Shown piece by piece: positions 52,708 to 62,500 of a DNA stretch of 64,000 bases. Each line of letters begins with the position of its first letter. Position 1 is the first letter of the stretch. The stretch comes from Craspedostauros australis (lineage: Eukaryota > Bacillariophyta > Bacillariophyceae > Mastogloiales > Achnanthaceae). The notes beneath the pieces were generated by a model. It ran no database searches and was not told the DNA's origin. It saw nothing but the letters and a program-made list of their open reading frames with translations. Location of the stretch: assembly GCA_026770025.1 (NCBI GenBank), contig JAMXDE010000013.1, forward strand, positions 558,001-622,000, in the 5' to 3' direction. The translations under genes and the position numbers were made by a program.

Positions 52708-53738
52708 ATGGCGTGATATCATATTGTGTCCATGCGATGCGGATGTGAGACACGGATACACAATGGATGAACTTGCATGCGCATGAATCGTATTCATGGC
52801 ACGAGGAACAAAGAAGAAAGGAAGCGATGGATACGGTATGGATGTCTAGATTGATGGTCGTTTGTCCTGTTCGACGTACCAATGTTGCATGTCAACGCAT
52901 GGAAGAAGGGATTGTCATCGGACGAACCAGCGACGGAACGAAGGATCCATCGACAGCATGAGATCGAGGTGGGCGAGAACAGCGACAAGTCAATTTGCCA
53001 TTTCAGCAGCAACACCCAGTTGGTGAAAACATTCGCCCGTGTCCATCCTGTGGCAAGTGTTGTACCTAGCCAATCCACAGCACAAGAGTCACCCATTGAT
53101 TGATCCGAAATTGCTGATTTAGCAAAGGAAGACACGAGGTAGTTGAGTTGAATTGAGTTGAATCATGTGTACTCTATGTACAATCCACTCGAACAGTAGC
53201 GTTGCACAGGAGTCACATCGATTCTGAAGCGCCTTTGTCTTCATCAAATTAGGAATAGCAAGCATGTTAGAACAGATTACCATACTACTATGATACGGCG
53301 AACACTCGCACCATACAAACTGGTTCGTATTTGTCGTCGCTGTCGCCATCACCTCCTTGATCCCAGATGTCATTTCCACTGATGACGTCAAATTGTGGCG
53401 GGTAATGCAGTCTTGGAACGACTAAAGCACCAGCCAACCAATCCACGCACAGACTCATTTCTCGTTGTCGTTCAACATCTTTCTTCACACATCGTCACTT
53501 TTGTGGTCGTTGTGATGTGTGGTACGACTACTCGATCCATCAAGGTGGACACCTTCCCGACAGTGGACGTCAGTGGTCATCAGCGGTCCATCATCACTCA
53601 GGAGACAGCAAATGGCGACATCACTGATTCGATTCACTTCTGCTCGTCGACATAGAATACCACGCTCATTACTTCACAGCATCGTGGATCATAGTCCAGA
53701 GCGCTCCGCAAGGACTTGACTGCAATTCCACATCTCCA
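52708..53738. other. Intergenic between Cpn10 and the Deg protease
   Basis: 1 kb, nothing recognised beyond the expected 3' UTR and promoter. Short frames have no family features. Confidence 0.55.
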
Positions 53739-55646
53739 ATGATGGAGTCTCCTCCGATGCGATCCAACTCTTCATCGGGCGTCCGAAGACGCTCCATCCT
53801 GCACTTCCCGTCCTTTACCTTCGTCGTCTCTTCCATGGTGGCCATGGCTGCAGCATCGCGTGCGCCTCTTCGCTGCGGTGCGTTCGTGGCCAACGACAGG
53901 ACGTCGTTATCCTTCCATCATCGTCAGCAGCAATATGAAAAGCAGGATGAAAAGCAACAACGGAGAAAGACAGCGGCCCTCTTCCCATCGTCGCTTCACG
54001 CCACGCAAGATAGTCCCGCCGTCTCCTCCAACCTTTACTGGCCATCGCCGGAAGAGCAACAAACGGATGGCCTGGACGAGGCCAACATCAACGGCGACTA
54101 CGATGGCGAGGAAGACGGCGAGCAAGAAGTCACGCTCCAATCCACAATCTTCGACTCCATCATCAAGATCTACTGCACCCACAGCGAACCGGATTTCCTC
54201 ATGCCATGGCAGAAGGTCCAGCAAAGCACATCCACCAGCAGCGGCTTCATCATCGCGGAGGAAGACAGCGACGGGGGCTTCCGCATCATGACCAACGCCC
54301 ACTCCGTGGAGTACGCATCCATCATCCAGGTCCAACGACGCGGACATCCCCAAAAGCACCGCGCCGTCGTCGAAGCCATCGGCAATGACTGCGATCTCGC
54401 CCTGCTCAAGATCGTCGACGAGGAAGGATTTTGGGGCGACGCCCCCGTCCCCGCGCTGCAGCTCGGCGAACTGCCAGACCTGCAGGACGAGGTAGACGTG
54501 CTGGGCTTCCCCACGGGCGGCGATTCCATGTCCGTCACATCGGGCGTCGTCTCGCGCATCGAGATGCAGGAGTACACCCAATCCGGCACGCACCTCCTCG
54601 CCATCCAGGTCGACGCCGCCATCAATCCAGGAAACTCGGGCGGCCCCGTCGTCGACGATCATCTGCGCGTCATCGGCGTGGCCTTTCAGGGCCTCGATTC
54701 GGCCGAGAACATCGGCTACGTCGTGCCCGTCACGGTCGTGCGACATTTCTTGCAGAACATTCGGCGCAACGACAAATTCACGGGATTCTGCCGTCTCGGC
54801 GTGGATCTCGGATTGATCGAGAACGAATCGTTCCGCAAGTCGTTGCGCATGGATCCGCACCAATCCGGCGTCATGGTGCGCAAATTGGCGCCGACATCGC
54901 GCGCCGCGGCGTTGGACCACAAGCTGCTGCGCCGCATGGACGTCATCACGAGTTTGGACGGCATTCCCGTGGCCAACGACGGCAAGATACCGTTCCGCGT
55001 CGGCGAGCGCGTGTCGATGAGCTGCTACGTGCAGACCAAGTTCGAGGGTGAGATGGTGGCCGTGGGCGTGCTGCGCGATGGCGAGGAGCATATCATCGAC
55101 GTGCCGGCGACGCCGTCGGAACGGCTCGTGCCGGGACATTGGGACGATCTGCCGCCGCCGTACGTCGTGGTCGGTGGCATGGTGTTCACGCCGTTGTCGT
55201 TGCGGTATTTGGATGCGTCGAGCGCGTGGAGCGAGTACGTCTCCGACAACATCAGCTACCTGCTGGGTCAGGTGCGACAGTCGGTGGAAGCCAAGGGCGA
55301 CCAGGTCGTGGTGCTGTGCCAGGTGCTGGCGCATCCCAAGAATTTGGGGTACGAGAACATGGCGGATCTGCAGCTGACCAGCGTGAATGATCAGAAGGTG
55401 ACGTCGTTGCGGCAGTTGCAACAAGTGCTGCAAACCTGTGAGGATGAATTCCTGACATTCGAGTTTGCGCCATCAGGTCAGCTGGTGGTGCTGGAACGAT
55501 CGGAACTTGACTCCATCACGGAGCAGGTGTGTAAGGAGCATTTGATCCAGGCTCCCTGCTATATGCATGGAACGAATGCTGACTCTGACGGTGATGGCGA
55601 TGTTGATGCTGATGTAGCAGACACCGTCGATGCTGGCAACCAATGA
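53739..55646 (+). CDS. Deg9-like HtrA serine protease, likely plastid-targeted
   Basis: 635 residues, single exon. The catalytic triad is visible: His188 (MTNAHSVEY), Asp219 (NDCDLALLKI) and Ser300 (NPGNSGGPV). Between them, LGFPTGGDSMSVTSGVVSRI and, after the Ser, GVAFQGLDSAENIGYVVPVT match the plant Deg9/Deg10 type. A PDZ domain follows (about 355-465; SGVMVRKLAPTSRAAALDHK), then a second, degenerate PDZ-like region to the C-terminus (VVGGMVFTPLSLRYL, VVLCQVLAHPKNLGYENM). The N-terminus has a hydrophobic stretch and the junction RCG/AFVAN, a plastid-type presequence; plant relatives are nuclear or mitochondrial, so the location is inferred. The last 40 residues are Asp-rich. These enzymes degrade damaged proteins. 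Confidence 0.88.
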   Translation: MMESPPMRSNSSSGVRRRSILHFPSFTFVVSSMVAMAAASRAPLRCGAFVANDRTSLSFHHRQQQYEKQDEKQQRRKTAALFPSSLHATQDSPAVSSNLYWPSPEEQQTDGLDEANINGDYDGEEDGEQEVTLQSTIFDSIIKIYCTHSEPDFLMPWQKVQQSTSTSSGFIIAEEDSDGGFRIMTNAHSVEYASIIQVQRRGHPQKHRAVVEAIGNDCDLALLKIVDEEGFWGDAPVPALQLGELPDLQDEVDVLGFPTGGDSMSVTSGVVSRIEMQEYTQSGTHLLAIQVDAAINPGNSGGPVVDDHLRVIGVAFQGLDSAENIGYVVPVTVVRHFLQNIRRNDKFTGFCRLGVDLGLIENESFRKSLRMDPHQSGVMVRKLAPTSRAAALDHKLLRRMDVITSLDGIPVANDGKIPFRVGERVSMSCYVQTKFEGEMVAVGVLRDGEEHIIDVPATPSERLVPGHWDDLPPPYVVVGGMVFTPLSLRYLDASSAWSEYVSDNISYLLGQVRQSVEAKGDQVVVLCQVLAHPKNLGYENMADLQLTSVNDQKVTSLRQLQQVLQTCEDEFLTFEFAPSGQLVVLERSELDSITEQVCKEHLIQAPCYMHGTNADSDGDGDVDADVADTVDAGNQ

Positions 55647-55886
55647 TGCCAGTAGACGCAGAGTATGGCGATAAGCTATGAAGACTTGCTGAAAGCATGA
55701 GATCACAGATACGAGTGTAGAAACATGCATTGACTTCAACGGCAAGGTATAAATACATTGCGACACTACTCCATGAAGATCCAGTTCCCGTTGGTCCGCC
55801 AATACGTGCGAGAAGAATGAGAATTGAGGCATGCTACATGCTTTACGGTGGGTGCTCGTATTTCTAGTGTGTATGTTAAATGGCAT

Positions 55887-57153
55887 TCATCGAATGATGA
55901 CACTGTCTTTCACGTGTTCGAAATAGTTGATGATTTGTGGTGTGAACTTCCCCGTGGCATGGTCGTAATCCAGCACATTGACGCATGTGTCTGTCGTGGG
56001 ATCGATGGAAGCAAGGTGGAGATTGGCGTGCAAGGTACCGTATGGGTACAGGAGCAAAAGACCATGGTGAGCAACACGAAACGCGATGCAATGTACGAGC
56101 AATGCAATGCAATGCAATGCAATTCAATGTAATGAAGACCCAACATGCATTTCCCCCTTGTCAAAGCATGCGCTCTGCTTCTTTGTCCCAAGTAATGACG
56201 GGAGCAATAGCGACAACGACGACGACAGCAACACCCAAGTGATCTTCTCCTTCCTCTTGCTGTCTTCACTTACTCCCCTGTTGCAACGGAACCGAATAAT
56301 CGTTCTCGTACAACAGCGACGACAGCAAGATCTTGTTGGTCCGCCCATGCGCCACGACGGCCACGCGACTGTACTGCTGCGACGTCACGAGGCCTTCCAA
56401 CGCGCTGCGCGCACGTTGTTCGACCTCCCGAAACGATTCGCCACCACCGGGAAACGGTATCGTGGGATCCTCCTTCATGCGATCGGCATGGGCGCGGTAC
56501 CGTTGCATCAAGTTTGGATCTTCCGTGACGTGACCGCGCAGCTGCTTGCCTTCGAAATCGCCAAAATTCATCTCGTTGAATCCGTCCAGGATGCACCGCT
56601 GCGCATCGTCGTGCTGCCGCTGATGCACGGCGTCGGCCGTGGCGGAGGCGCGCTGGAGTTTGGACGACGCGACGACGTCCATGGGGATATTGTGCAGTTC
56701 CTTGGCGAGGCATTGCGCCTGGTGCTTGCCGTTGTCATTGAGGGGGATGTCGAATCCGCCGCCTTGCACGCGTCCTTGCTTGTTCCAGTTGGTTTCGCCG
56801 TGGCGCAGCAAGAAGACGCGTGTGGTGGTGGTCGCATCGAACGGTGGCAGCCGGTGTTGGATGGTGGTCTGTTCGGCAGCGGTCGTAGCTGTAGCCGTAG
56901 CCGTAGCCGTACCTGTCGCTGTCATGGTGAGTCGGGTTGGTGATGTGTTTGCACGAGTAAGAGAATGAGATGGATGATGAACAGCCGTGAATGCGGAAAC
57001 TGTGTTGATTGTGGCGAGTCCACAAATAGTAGCAAGGATGAGGAGCAGGACTGTGATGCGGGGTGATCTTGTCAGTGCAACGGCACTCGTAGCAGTGGGT
57101 TTGGAGATGGAGATGGACGCAGCGGAAAGTCTGGTGGGACTTGGGAACGGCAT
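55887..57153 (-). CDS. Histidine phosphatase of the phosphoglycerate mutase superfamily (2 exons)
   Basis: Minus-strand exons 57153-56274 and 55990-55887 across a 283-bp GT-AG intron (gtaagt ... gacag), phase 1, 327 residues. Reading on without splicing ends the protein at QQGSK; splicing gives QQGNTCVNVLDYDHATGKF, the normal family C-terminus. Catalytic features are RVFLLRHGETNWN (phospho-His118), SSKLQRASATADAV, FGDFEGKQL, PGGGESFREVEQRARSALEG and VAVVAHGRTNK. Cofactor-dependent mutases and broad phosphatases share these, so the exact reaction is open. An N-terminal hydrophobic run and TVSA/FTAVHH form an ASAFAP-type plastid presequence. The start is the ATG at 57153; no in-frame ATG was seen upstream. 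A GTA-TAC-like Thr/Ala repeat lies before the catalytic domain. Confidence 0.86.
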
Positions 57154-58130
57154 TGGCACGCCTGAGATGTGCCTCAACGTTGCTCTTTGCTCTTTGCTCT
57201 TCGCCCGATGTTGATTGAGAGGCTGCTGCTTCAAACCCGCGGTCGGTTGAGTTGATGTCACGAATGATCGCACGAGGGAACGGAAGGGACGCGAGCCTTG
57301 TGAAGGAATGTGGAAGTTGGAATTGGAAGAGGGAAAGAAGTGGTGAGGGCGCCAGCGAGACTCCCAATGACCAACGGGGCGGTTGATGGTGGTGGATGGT
57401 GTGTGACAAGGGAGACATCATGGGACTCAAGCAGATCATCCACAACATGCACCAACGTCATTCTTGTGGCGCAAAAAGACATGCCTTGATTTGTGATGGT
57501 TAAATAGACGTTGCGAATCGAACTCGAGGCCTTCCAGTCATGTATGACACGTTCGACCCACTCTGTCTCCTTTTGTGCCAGCGTTCACGACCACGCAGTT
57601 CTGTTGTTTTGCGTGCGCACCTGTTTTGATGGCGGACTTCGGTCTGTCTGAGGTGTTGGTGCCGCTGCCATGGTTGTGACAGCTGCTTTTGTTCGGCAGA
57701 ACACACATGGAGAAACACGCACTCGTGAGAGGCAGTTCAGTGCATTTGCGAGTATCCACCACACACGAACACACACATTCGTGGACAAAGGCAGACCCAA
57801 TCATTCGAGACAGAGCATCCCACTTTTCTGTCTGAGACAGTTGGTGCTCATAAAACGAAACCAGCAAAGAACAAAGAACAAAGAACAAACACAACACAAC
57901 ACAACACAACACAACACAACACAACACAACACAACACAACACAACACAACACAACACAACACAACACAAAACAAAACAAAACAAAACAAAACAAAACAAA
58001 ACAAAACAAAACAAAACAAAACAAACAAGAGACAAGGGAGAACGAAACAAAGCGAAGCAGCCCATCTTTGAAGCAATCACAAACAGTTCCCAATCTCAGA
58101 ACCGAAGACATCAACGCCAATCACATAACC
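57154..58130. other. Divergent intergenic region with long pentanucleotide microsatellites
   Basis: Holds the promoters of the histidine phosphatase (leftward) and the small presequence protein (rightward). The right end is dominated by the microsatellites at 57891-58025. No gene was seen otherwise. Confidence 0.6.
57891..58025 (+). repeat. Compound microsatellite (ACAAC)15 then (ACAAA)12
   Basis: 75 bp of perfect ACAAC units switch at 57966 to 60 bp of perfect ACAAA units. A short AGAACAA repeat (57871-57889) precedes them. The array ends about 105 bp before the start codon at 58131, so it is probably in the promoter or 5' leader. The long frames across it on either strand are by-products of the repeat. 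Confidence 0.97.
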
Positions 58131-58700
58131 ATGAAGATCGCCATCCCCACCGCTGCCATCGTCGCTCTGGCCACAATCGAACAAACCGTGGCCTTCACCC
58201 CGCAGCATGCTTCCATCCACAGACAGCAGCAGAAGTCGATGACCCAGCACAACCTCCTCCCAGGCCAAGGCGCCCAACTCGAGGCAGCTTTCAACGCCGC
58301 CGCCCTCAAGCAAGAGCAGATCCGCGAGAGCTTCGAACTCGATTCTGCTCGCACGATCGAGGCGGCCATCACGGCCTCAGCAGAAGCCATGACCGCGGAC
58401 CTGGAGCCACGCGTCACATCGGCACGTGCGTTCGCATCCAAGCTGTTCTCATTGCCATCGGCCCGACGACAGGACAAGCACAACCCTCTGCTGCATGAAG
58501 ACGTCGTGCTGTATCCCGTCGTCGGATTCCAGATGGTGTGGGACGAGCAGAAACATCTGCGCGTGCTGCCGACCACGGCCAACGTCGCCTGCACGCTGCC
58601 GCCCTTCAACGAGGAGCTGTATGGGTGGTTTAGTCCAGCGTGCCATCTCAATCAGTATCAGGAGGATATTTGCCAATGTCCGTCGACGCACCAGGAGTAG
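58131..58700 (+). CDS. Small presequence-bearing protein of unknown family
   Basis: 189 residues, single exon, ATG in cataaccATGAAG. The start MKIAIPTAAIVALATIEQTV is a signal peptide, with the junction VA/FTPQH carrying the Phe of diatom plastid presequences. After a Gln-rich transit-like segment comes an Ala-rich helical stretch (AFNAAALKQEQIRESFELDS through AEAMTADLEPRVTSARAFAS), possibly a coiled coil. A conserved-looking C-terminal block follows (VVLYPVVGFQMVWDEQKHLR, then FNEELYGWFSPACHL) with five Cys in the last 40 residues. I recognise no domain. The Cys content and presequence suggest a plastid-lumen, periplastid or secreted location. Confidence 0.7.
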   Translation: MKIAIPTAAIVALATIEQTVAFTPQHASIHRQQQKSMTQHNLLPGQGAQLEAAFNAAALKQEQIRESFELDSARTIEAAITASAEAMTADLEPRVTSARAFASKLFSLPSARRQDKHNPLLHEDVVLYPVVGFQMVWDEQKHLRVLPTTANVACTLPPFNEELYGWFSPACHLNQYQEDICQCPSTHQE

Positions 58701-59719
58701 ATCAGGGAGACTGCTCTGCCCCATTGCTACGAGCATGTCTCACCATCACATCGCGTGATGAATGCATCCACTTCACTCTATTCGGGCTGAACAGCGCAAG
58801 AATCCACACCCAGGCGATCAAACTATCTGGGTGATGGGATTTCGCGCTCTCTCTCTCGCTTAGCCTCTCTCCATCTCCAACAGCCCCATCAATACCAGCA
58901 AGCCAACTTCATGTTCCAACATCTCCTTATCTTCATCCGCACCCACCTACACCGTATCATACATGTATGCAGCCAACAGAAACACAATGCAAAACAACAC
59001 CTGTACAATAACAACCCTCCTGTGACAATAGAACCAAACAATTACACGCCTCATACCATACGCGCTCGTGCAACACAATCAATTGTGATGGGTCAAACCT
59101 GTTCATGGGACACTCCAACCAAGAGAGTACAGAATCCGAATTCGTCCCATCCCAGTTCTGCCATCAACCCATGATCTCTCTGGATCCAACCAACCACCAC
59201 AAAAGAGAAGAGAGATCTTGTTCAAGGATGGTGCCAACCATCACGCGCACGTGATGAACAAAGTTCTGTCAAAACCGTGTTTTCGTGATGGCTGATGTCT
59301 TTCCTGTTCGATGGTTGGTCGACAATCGTCACAGGTACTATATATTGAGTACATTCAATCAAACACAACAACTAGAAAATACATCGGCTGAAATATTATA
59401 TCCTATTTGTAGTACCTATTCGTGATTGTTGTGATACTACACCAACCTCAACATTCAGACGTTTGTTTTCTTCCACCAATTCTGTGTGGCCGATGATGTG
59501 TGATGGGTGGTGATCATCGTTGGCCACACAGAACATCACAAAGCCAATGGAACAGCGCATAACACATCATTGCATCTTCCTCCTCGACAGGATACTGGCA
59601 CATTGGGCCAACGAGCGATTTGCAATACGCTGCCATACAGCAATACGAAGAGAGCCGCATCGGCAATCGGTTCCAGTGGAGTAACGCCATACTCTATCTC
59701 GATCCCCAAGCTGCCCATC
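58701..59719. other. Intergenic before the tri-domain nuclease gene
   Basis: 1 kb with no recognisable gene. In-frame codons from 59507 continue into the next gene but begin at a GTG, so I treat 59507-59719 as 5' leader. Confidence 0.55.
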
Positions 59720-62311
59720 ATGACGTTCTTCAACTCGACTTCCATCTGCCGGATGCTCGTTCTCGCGCTGCTGCTCCCATCGCCATCATCCATGGTCGCC
59801 ACCGCCCTGGCAACATCCAAGAATCGTTCCTACAAAACCTTCCTGAAGATCGATCACATGACATTGCGCAAGATCGCCACGAGCGACAATTCCATCGTCT
59901 TCATCGACGTCGAGAACGTGCGCGGCAAATCGGGATTCGAGCTGGACCATGACACCCTCCTGCACAACACTCACATCTGGATGCAGCAGCATTCCTTGTC
60001 CGGCAAGGTCACTTGCATCGTCGATCATGGTTCCGTCGAATGCGGGTACTTCGCGCCGCAGCACGACGATATGGCCATCCTCTTTGCCGGTCCGCATCAG
60101 AAGGCCGATGATGTCATCGCCAAGGATGTGCAGTACTTTGCCAACGTCCTCGTCGTCACCAGCGACGTGGAACTGCAACGCCGCTGTCGGCACAATGCCA
60201 ACGACGAGCTGCATATCATGAATCCGCTCAAATTCTTGGACGATGTGGAGCAGACGATGCGGCAGCATCGAGCGCGGCAAATGATGGAAGATGAAGACAA
60301 CGATGCCGATGAATCCGTCGAACCGAAAAAAGAGTCGCTGGATCTGAAGGAAGCAATCGAATTGGGACAGATGGATGTCGAGATCAAATTGGGCGGGCAG
60401 CTGCTGGAGGCCGAATCCATGATACGTTCCAAGAAGAACATGACGAAGAAGCGGCGCAAGAAGTTGGAACAACGTGCCCGCAATCTGCGAGAACGATTGG
60501 CAACGCGTGGTCCCTCCGTCCTGGATCGCGTTACGTCCATCCTCAACGACGATGACGATGCCAATGAAGCAGAGCAAAAGATGCTGCTGGACAAGTGGAA
60601 GCACATTCGCAAGATGGCATCGCGACGTGAGGAGACGGGCGATCGCGTCATCTTGGCGGAGCGGTTGCGCAGAGATCTGGAGGATAATGCGGACATCCCG
60701 CCGCGCAACGAATTGTTGCCAGGCAACGACACGTGCGTCGCGATGACGCATGTCAATATCGCCAATGGGCTGGTAATGTCATCTGTGTTGGCAGATCGCA
60801 GCAAGATGCCGGCGCGATTGCCGCCGAAGCGTGCCTTTGTTGGTAGCAAGGATACAAAACGGGATGCCGTCCGCGCGATGGAGCGGCCGTCTGTGACAGA
60901 GGATGCGACGATCGATGACTCATCGTCTGCATCATCGACATCATCCACCACTGTTTGGTGCGGCGACGAACAACGTCAAAAGCAACCCACTTTGTCCATG
61001 GTGGTCATTTCCGACACGCACGGGTACGAATACCAATTCGCGCAGCGATCTTCGTCGTCGGATGGCATGCTGCCCGACGCCGACGTCTTGCTGCATTTGG
61101 GCGACTTCGCCATCGATGGCACCACGTCGAGAGTCAAGGAAGCCGTCGACCGGTTCGATATCTGGTTGGCGCAGCAACCTCACAAGCACAAGATCGTCGT
61201 GCGCGGCAACCACGATCCCATCCGCTTCACATTCAAGCACAGCAACGTCACATACGTCACCAGAACGCAGACCATCGAAATTGGTGGATACAGACTGGCG
61301 TGCGTCCCGTACGGATCCTCGCGCATGATGAAATCAGCGGGCGGGCTGCCATCCGACTGCGATGTCCTCGCATCTCACGTCCCGCCCAAGAATCATATGG
61401 ACCGATGCTTGAACGGACAGAACGTCGGCAGCCCGTTCCTCTTGCAACAGGTCCGCAAGTTGCAGGACCAGCGCAAGCCCAACCTCTGGTTGTGCGGGCA
61501 CATCCACGAAGGACGTGGCATGATGAAGCGCCGATTTGGCAAGACGAAAGAAACCACGATCATCAATGCCGCCAATGCCAATCATGGACGTGCGGAGACT
61601 TTGCGGTACGGACCGGTCGTGGTGGAATTGAACAATCGCACCGACGATATCGAAGTCCTTCTCATGGACGATGCCAAACAGTCGGCGCGATTACCATCCG
61701 CTCCCGTTGCTTACGCAACCCTCGATTCGTATGATCCACAGAATCCAGACGAAGATGAGTCGGCCTCACGTTCGCTGTTGCTCGCCGTGGATTTGGGATT
61801 GAAGACGGGCGTTTCCTTGTTCAATGATGAAGGTCAGCTCATTCGGTATCAGCAATTCCAATTCGGAGATCGCGAAGAGTTGGAAACCTTGGCATCGGAT
61901 CTGCTGATCGATTGGGAAGACACCGCCAACGATGCGGCGGAGGACGACGATGTTTGGAAGATCCGGCACGTCGCCATCGAAGGTGCCGATGTGGCACTGC
62001 GCGAGTCGTGGCGTCGCGTGATCGCGGATGATGATGAGATCGTTTTGTTGAGCGTCCCGCCCGAGGAATGGAGGTATCATCTGCTGACGCGCAAGGAACG
62101 CAAATCGGGTGCGGATGCCAAGGCAGCCTCGCGGCTGATCGCGAGGCAGGTGGTGCAGGACTACGGCATGCAGCAGCACGTTGGCAAATTCCCGACCGAC
62201 GTTGCGGAATCCGTCGTGATGGGATTGTACGTTTCGCGGCGGTTGGGTTGGATCGAGAGGGAGCCGGCAATTCGGAGATTCATGAATGGCCGTGTTGTTG
62301 TTCCAAAGTAG
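59720..62311 (+). CDS. NYN/PIN-like, metallophosphoesterase and RuvC/RNase H-like fusion protein
   Basis: 863 residues, single exon, from the first in-frame ATG; a signal-like start (MLVLALLLPSPSSMVATALA) suggests secretory or organelle routing. Part 1 (about 55-180) is NYN/PIN-like: FIDVENVRG (Asp63, Glu65, Asn66), ADDVIAKDVQYFANVLVVTS and a following Asp. Part 2 (180-420) is charged and helical, KKRRKKLEQRARNLRERL included. Part 3 (about 425-660) is a calcineurin-type phosphoesterase: VVISDTHG (Asp432, His434), LLHLGDFAIDG, VVRGNHDPIRF, LASHVPPKNH, LWLCGHIHEGRG. Part 4 (about 686-850) has a RuvC/YqgF-like pattern: LLLAVDLGLKTGVSLF (Asp691), VAIEGADVAL (Glu754), SGADAKAAS (Asp799), TDVAESVVMGLY (Asp827). 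All three folds keep their metal ligands. The substrate is probably nucleic acid; this is inference. Confidence 0.78.
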   Translation: MTFFNSTSICRMLVLALLLPSPSSMVATALATSKNRSYKTFLKIDHMTLRKIATSDNSIVFIDVENVRGKSGFELDHDTLLHNTHIWMQQHSLSGKVTCIVDHGSVECGYFAPQHDDMAILFAGPHQKADDVIAKDVQYFANVLVVTSDVELQRRCRHNANDELHIMNPLKFLDDVEQTMRQHRARQMMEDEDNDADESVEPKKESLDLKEAIELGQMDVEIKLGGQLLEAESMIRSKKNMTKKRRKKLEQRARNLRERLATRGPSVLDRVTSILNDDDDANEAEQKMLLDKWKHIRKMASRREETGDRVILAERLRRDLEDNADIPPRNELLPGNDTCVAMTHVNIANGLVMSSVLADRSKMPARLPPKRAFVGSKDTKRDAVRAMERPSVTEDATIDDSSSASSTSSTTVWCGDEQRQKQPTLSMVVISDTHGYEYQFAQRSSSSDGMLPDADVLLHLGDFAIDGTTSRVKEAVDRFDIWLAQQPHKHKIVVRGNHDPIRFTFKHSNVTYVTRTQTIEIGGYRLACVPYGSSRMMKSAGGLPSDCDVLASHVPPKNHMDRCLNGQNVGSPFLLQQVRKLQDQRKPNLWLCGHIHEGRGMMKRRFGKTKETTIINAANANHGRAETLRYGPVVVELNNRTDDIEVLLMDDAKQSARLPSAPVAYATLDSYDPQNPDEDESASRSLLLAVDLGLKTGVSLFNDEGQLIRYQQFQFGDREELETLASDLLIDWEDTANDAAEDDDVWKIRHVAIEGADVALRESWRRVIADDDEIVLLSVPPEEWRYHLLTRKERKSGADAKAASRLIARQVVQDYGMQQHVGKFPTDVAESVVMGLYVSRRLGWIEREPAIRRFMNGRVVVPK

Positions 62312-62500
62312 AGTGGAGTCGAGTAGGTAAGCTGTTGTAGCCCAGGGTGGCGCCTCTACCCGCACTTTACTTGTACAACGATGAGTCTGTATTAGTATGT
62401 TACGCCTCTGTACTCGACCTGGTTTCATGCGCAGTACGGGTCCAGAGCATTGTTACGTGCTGCTGTGACTATTGGAGTCGTCTGTTGCGTCGCTCTACAA

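Noticed and set aside
57801-58120. Cys/Val/Leu- and Thr/Gln/Asn-rich frames across the pentanucleotide repeat
   Set aside because: They are translations of (ACAAC)n and (ACAAA)n and are not genes.
59507-59719. N-terminal extension of the tri-domain nuclease
   Set aside because: The extension starts at GTG. The first ATG at 59720 is followed at once by a signal-like hydrophobic stretch.
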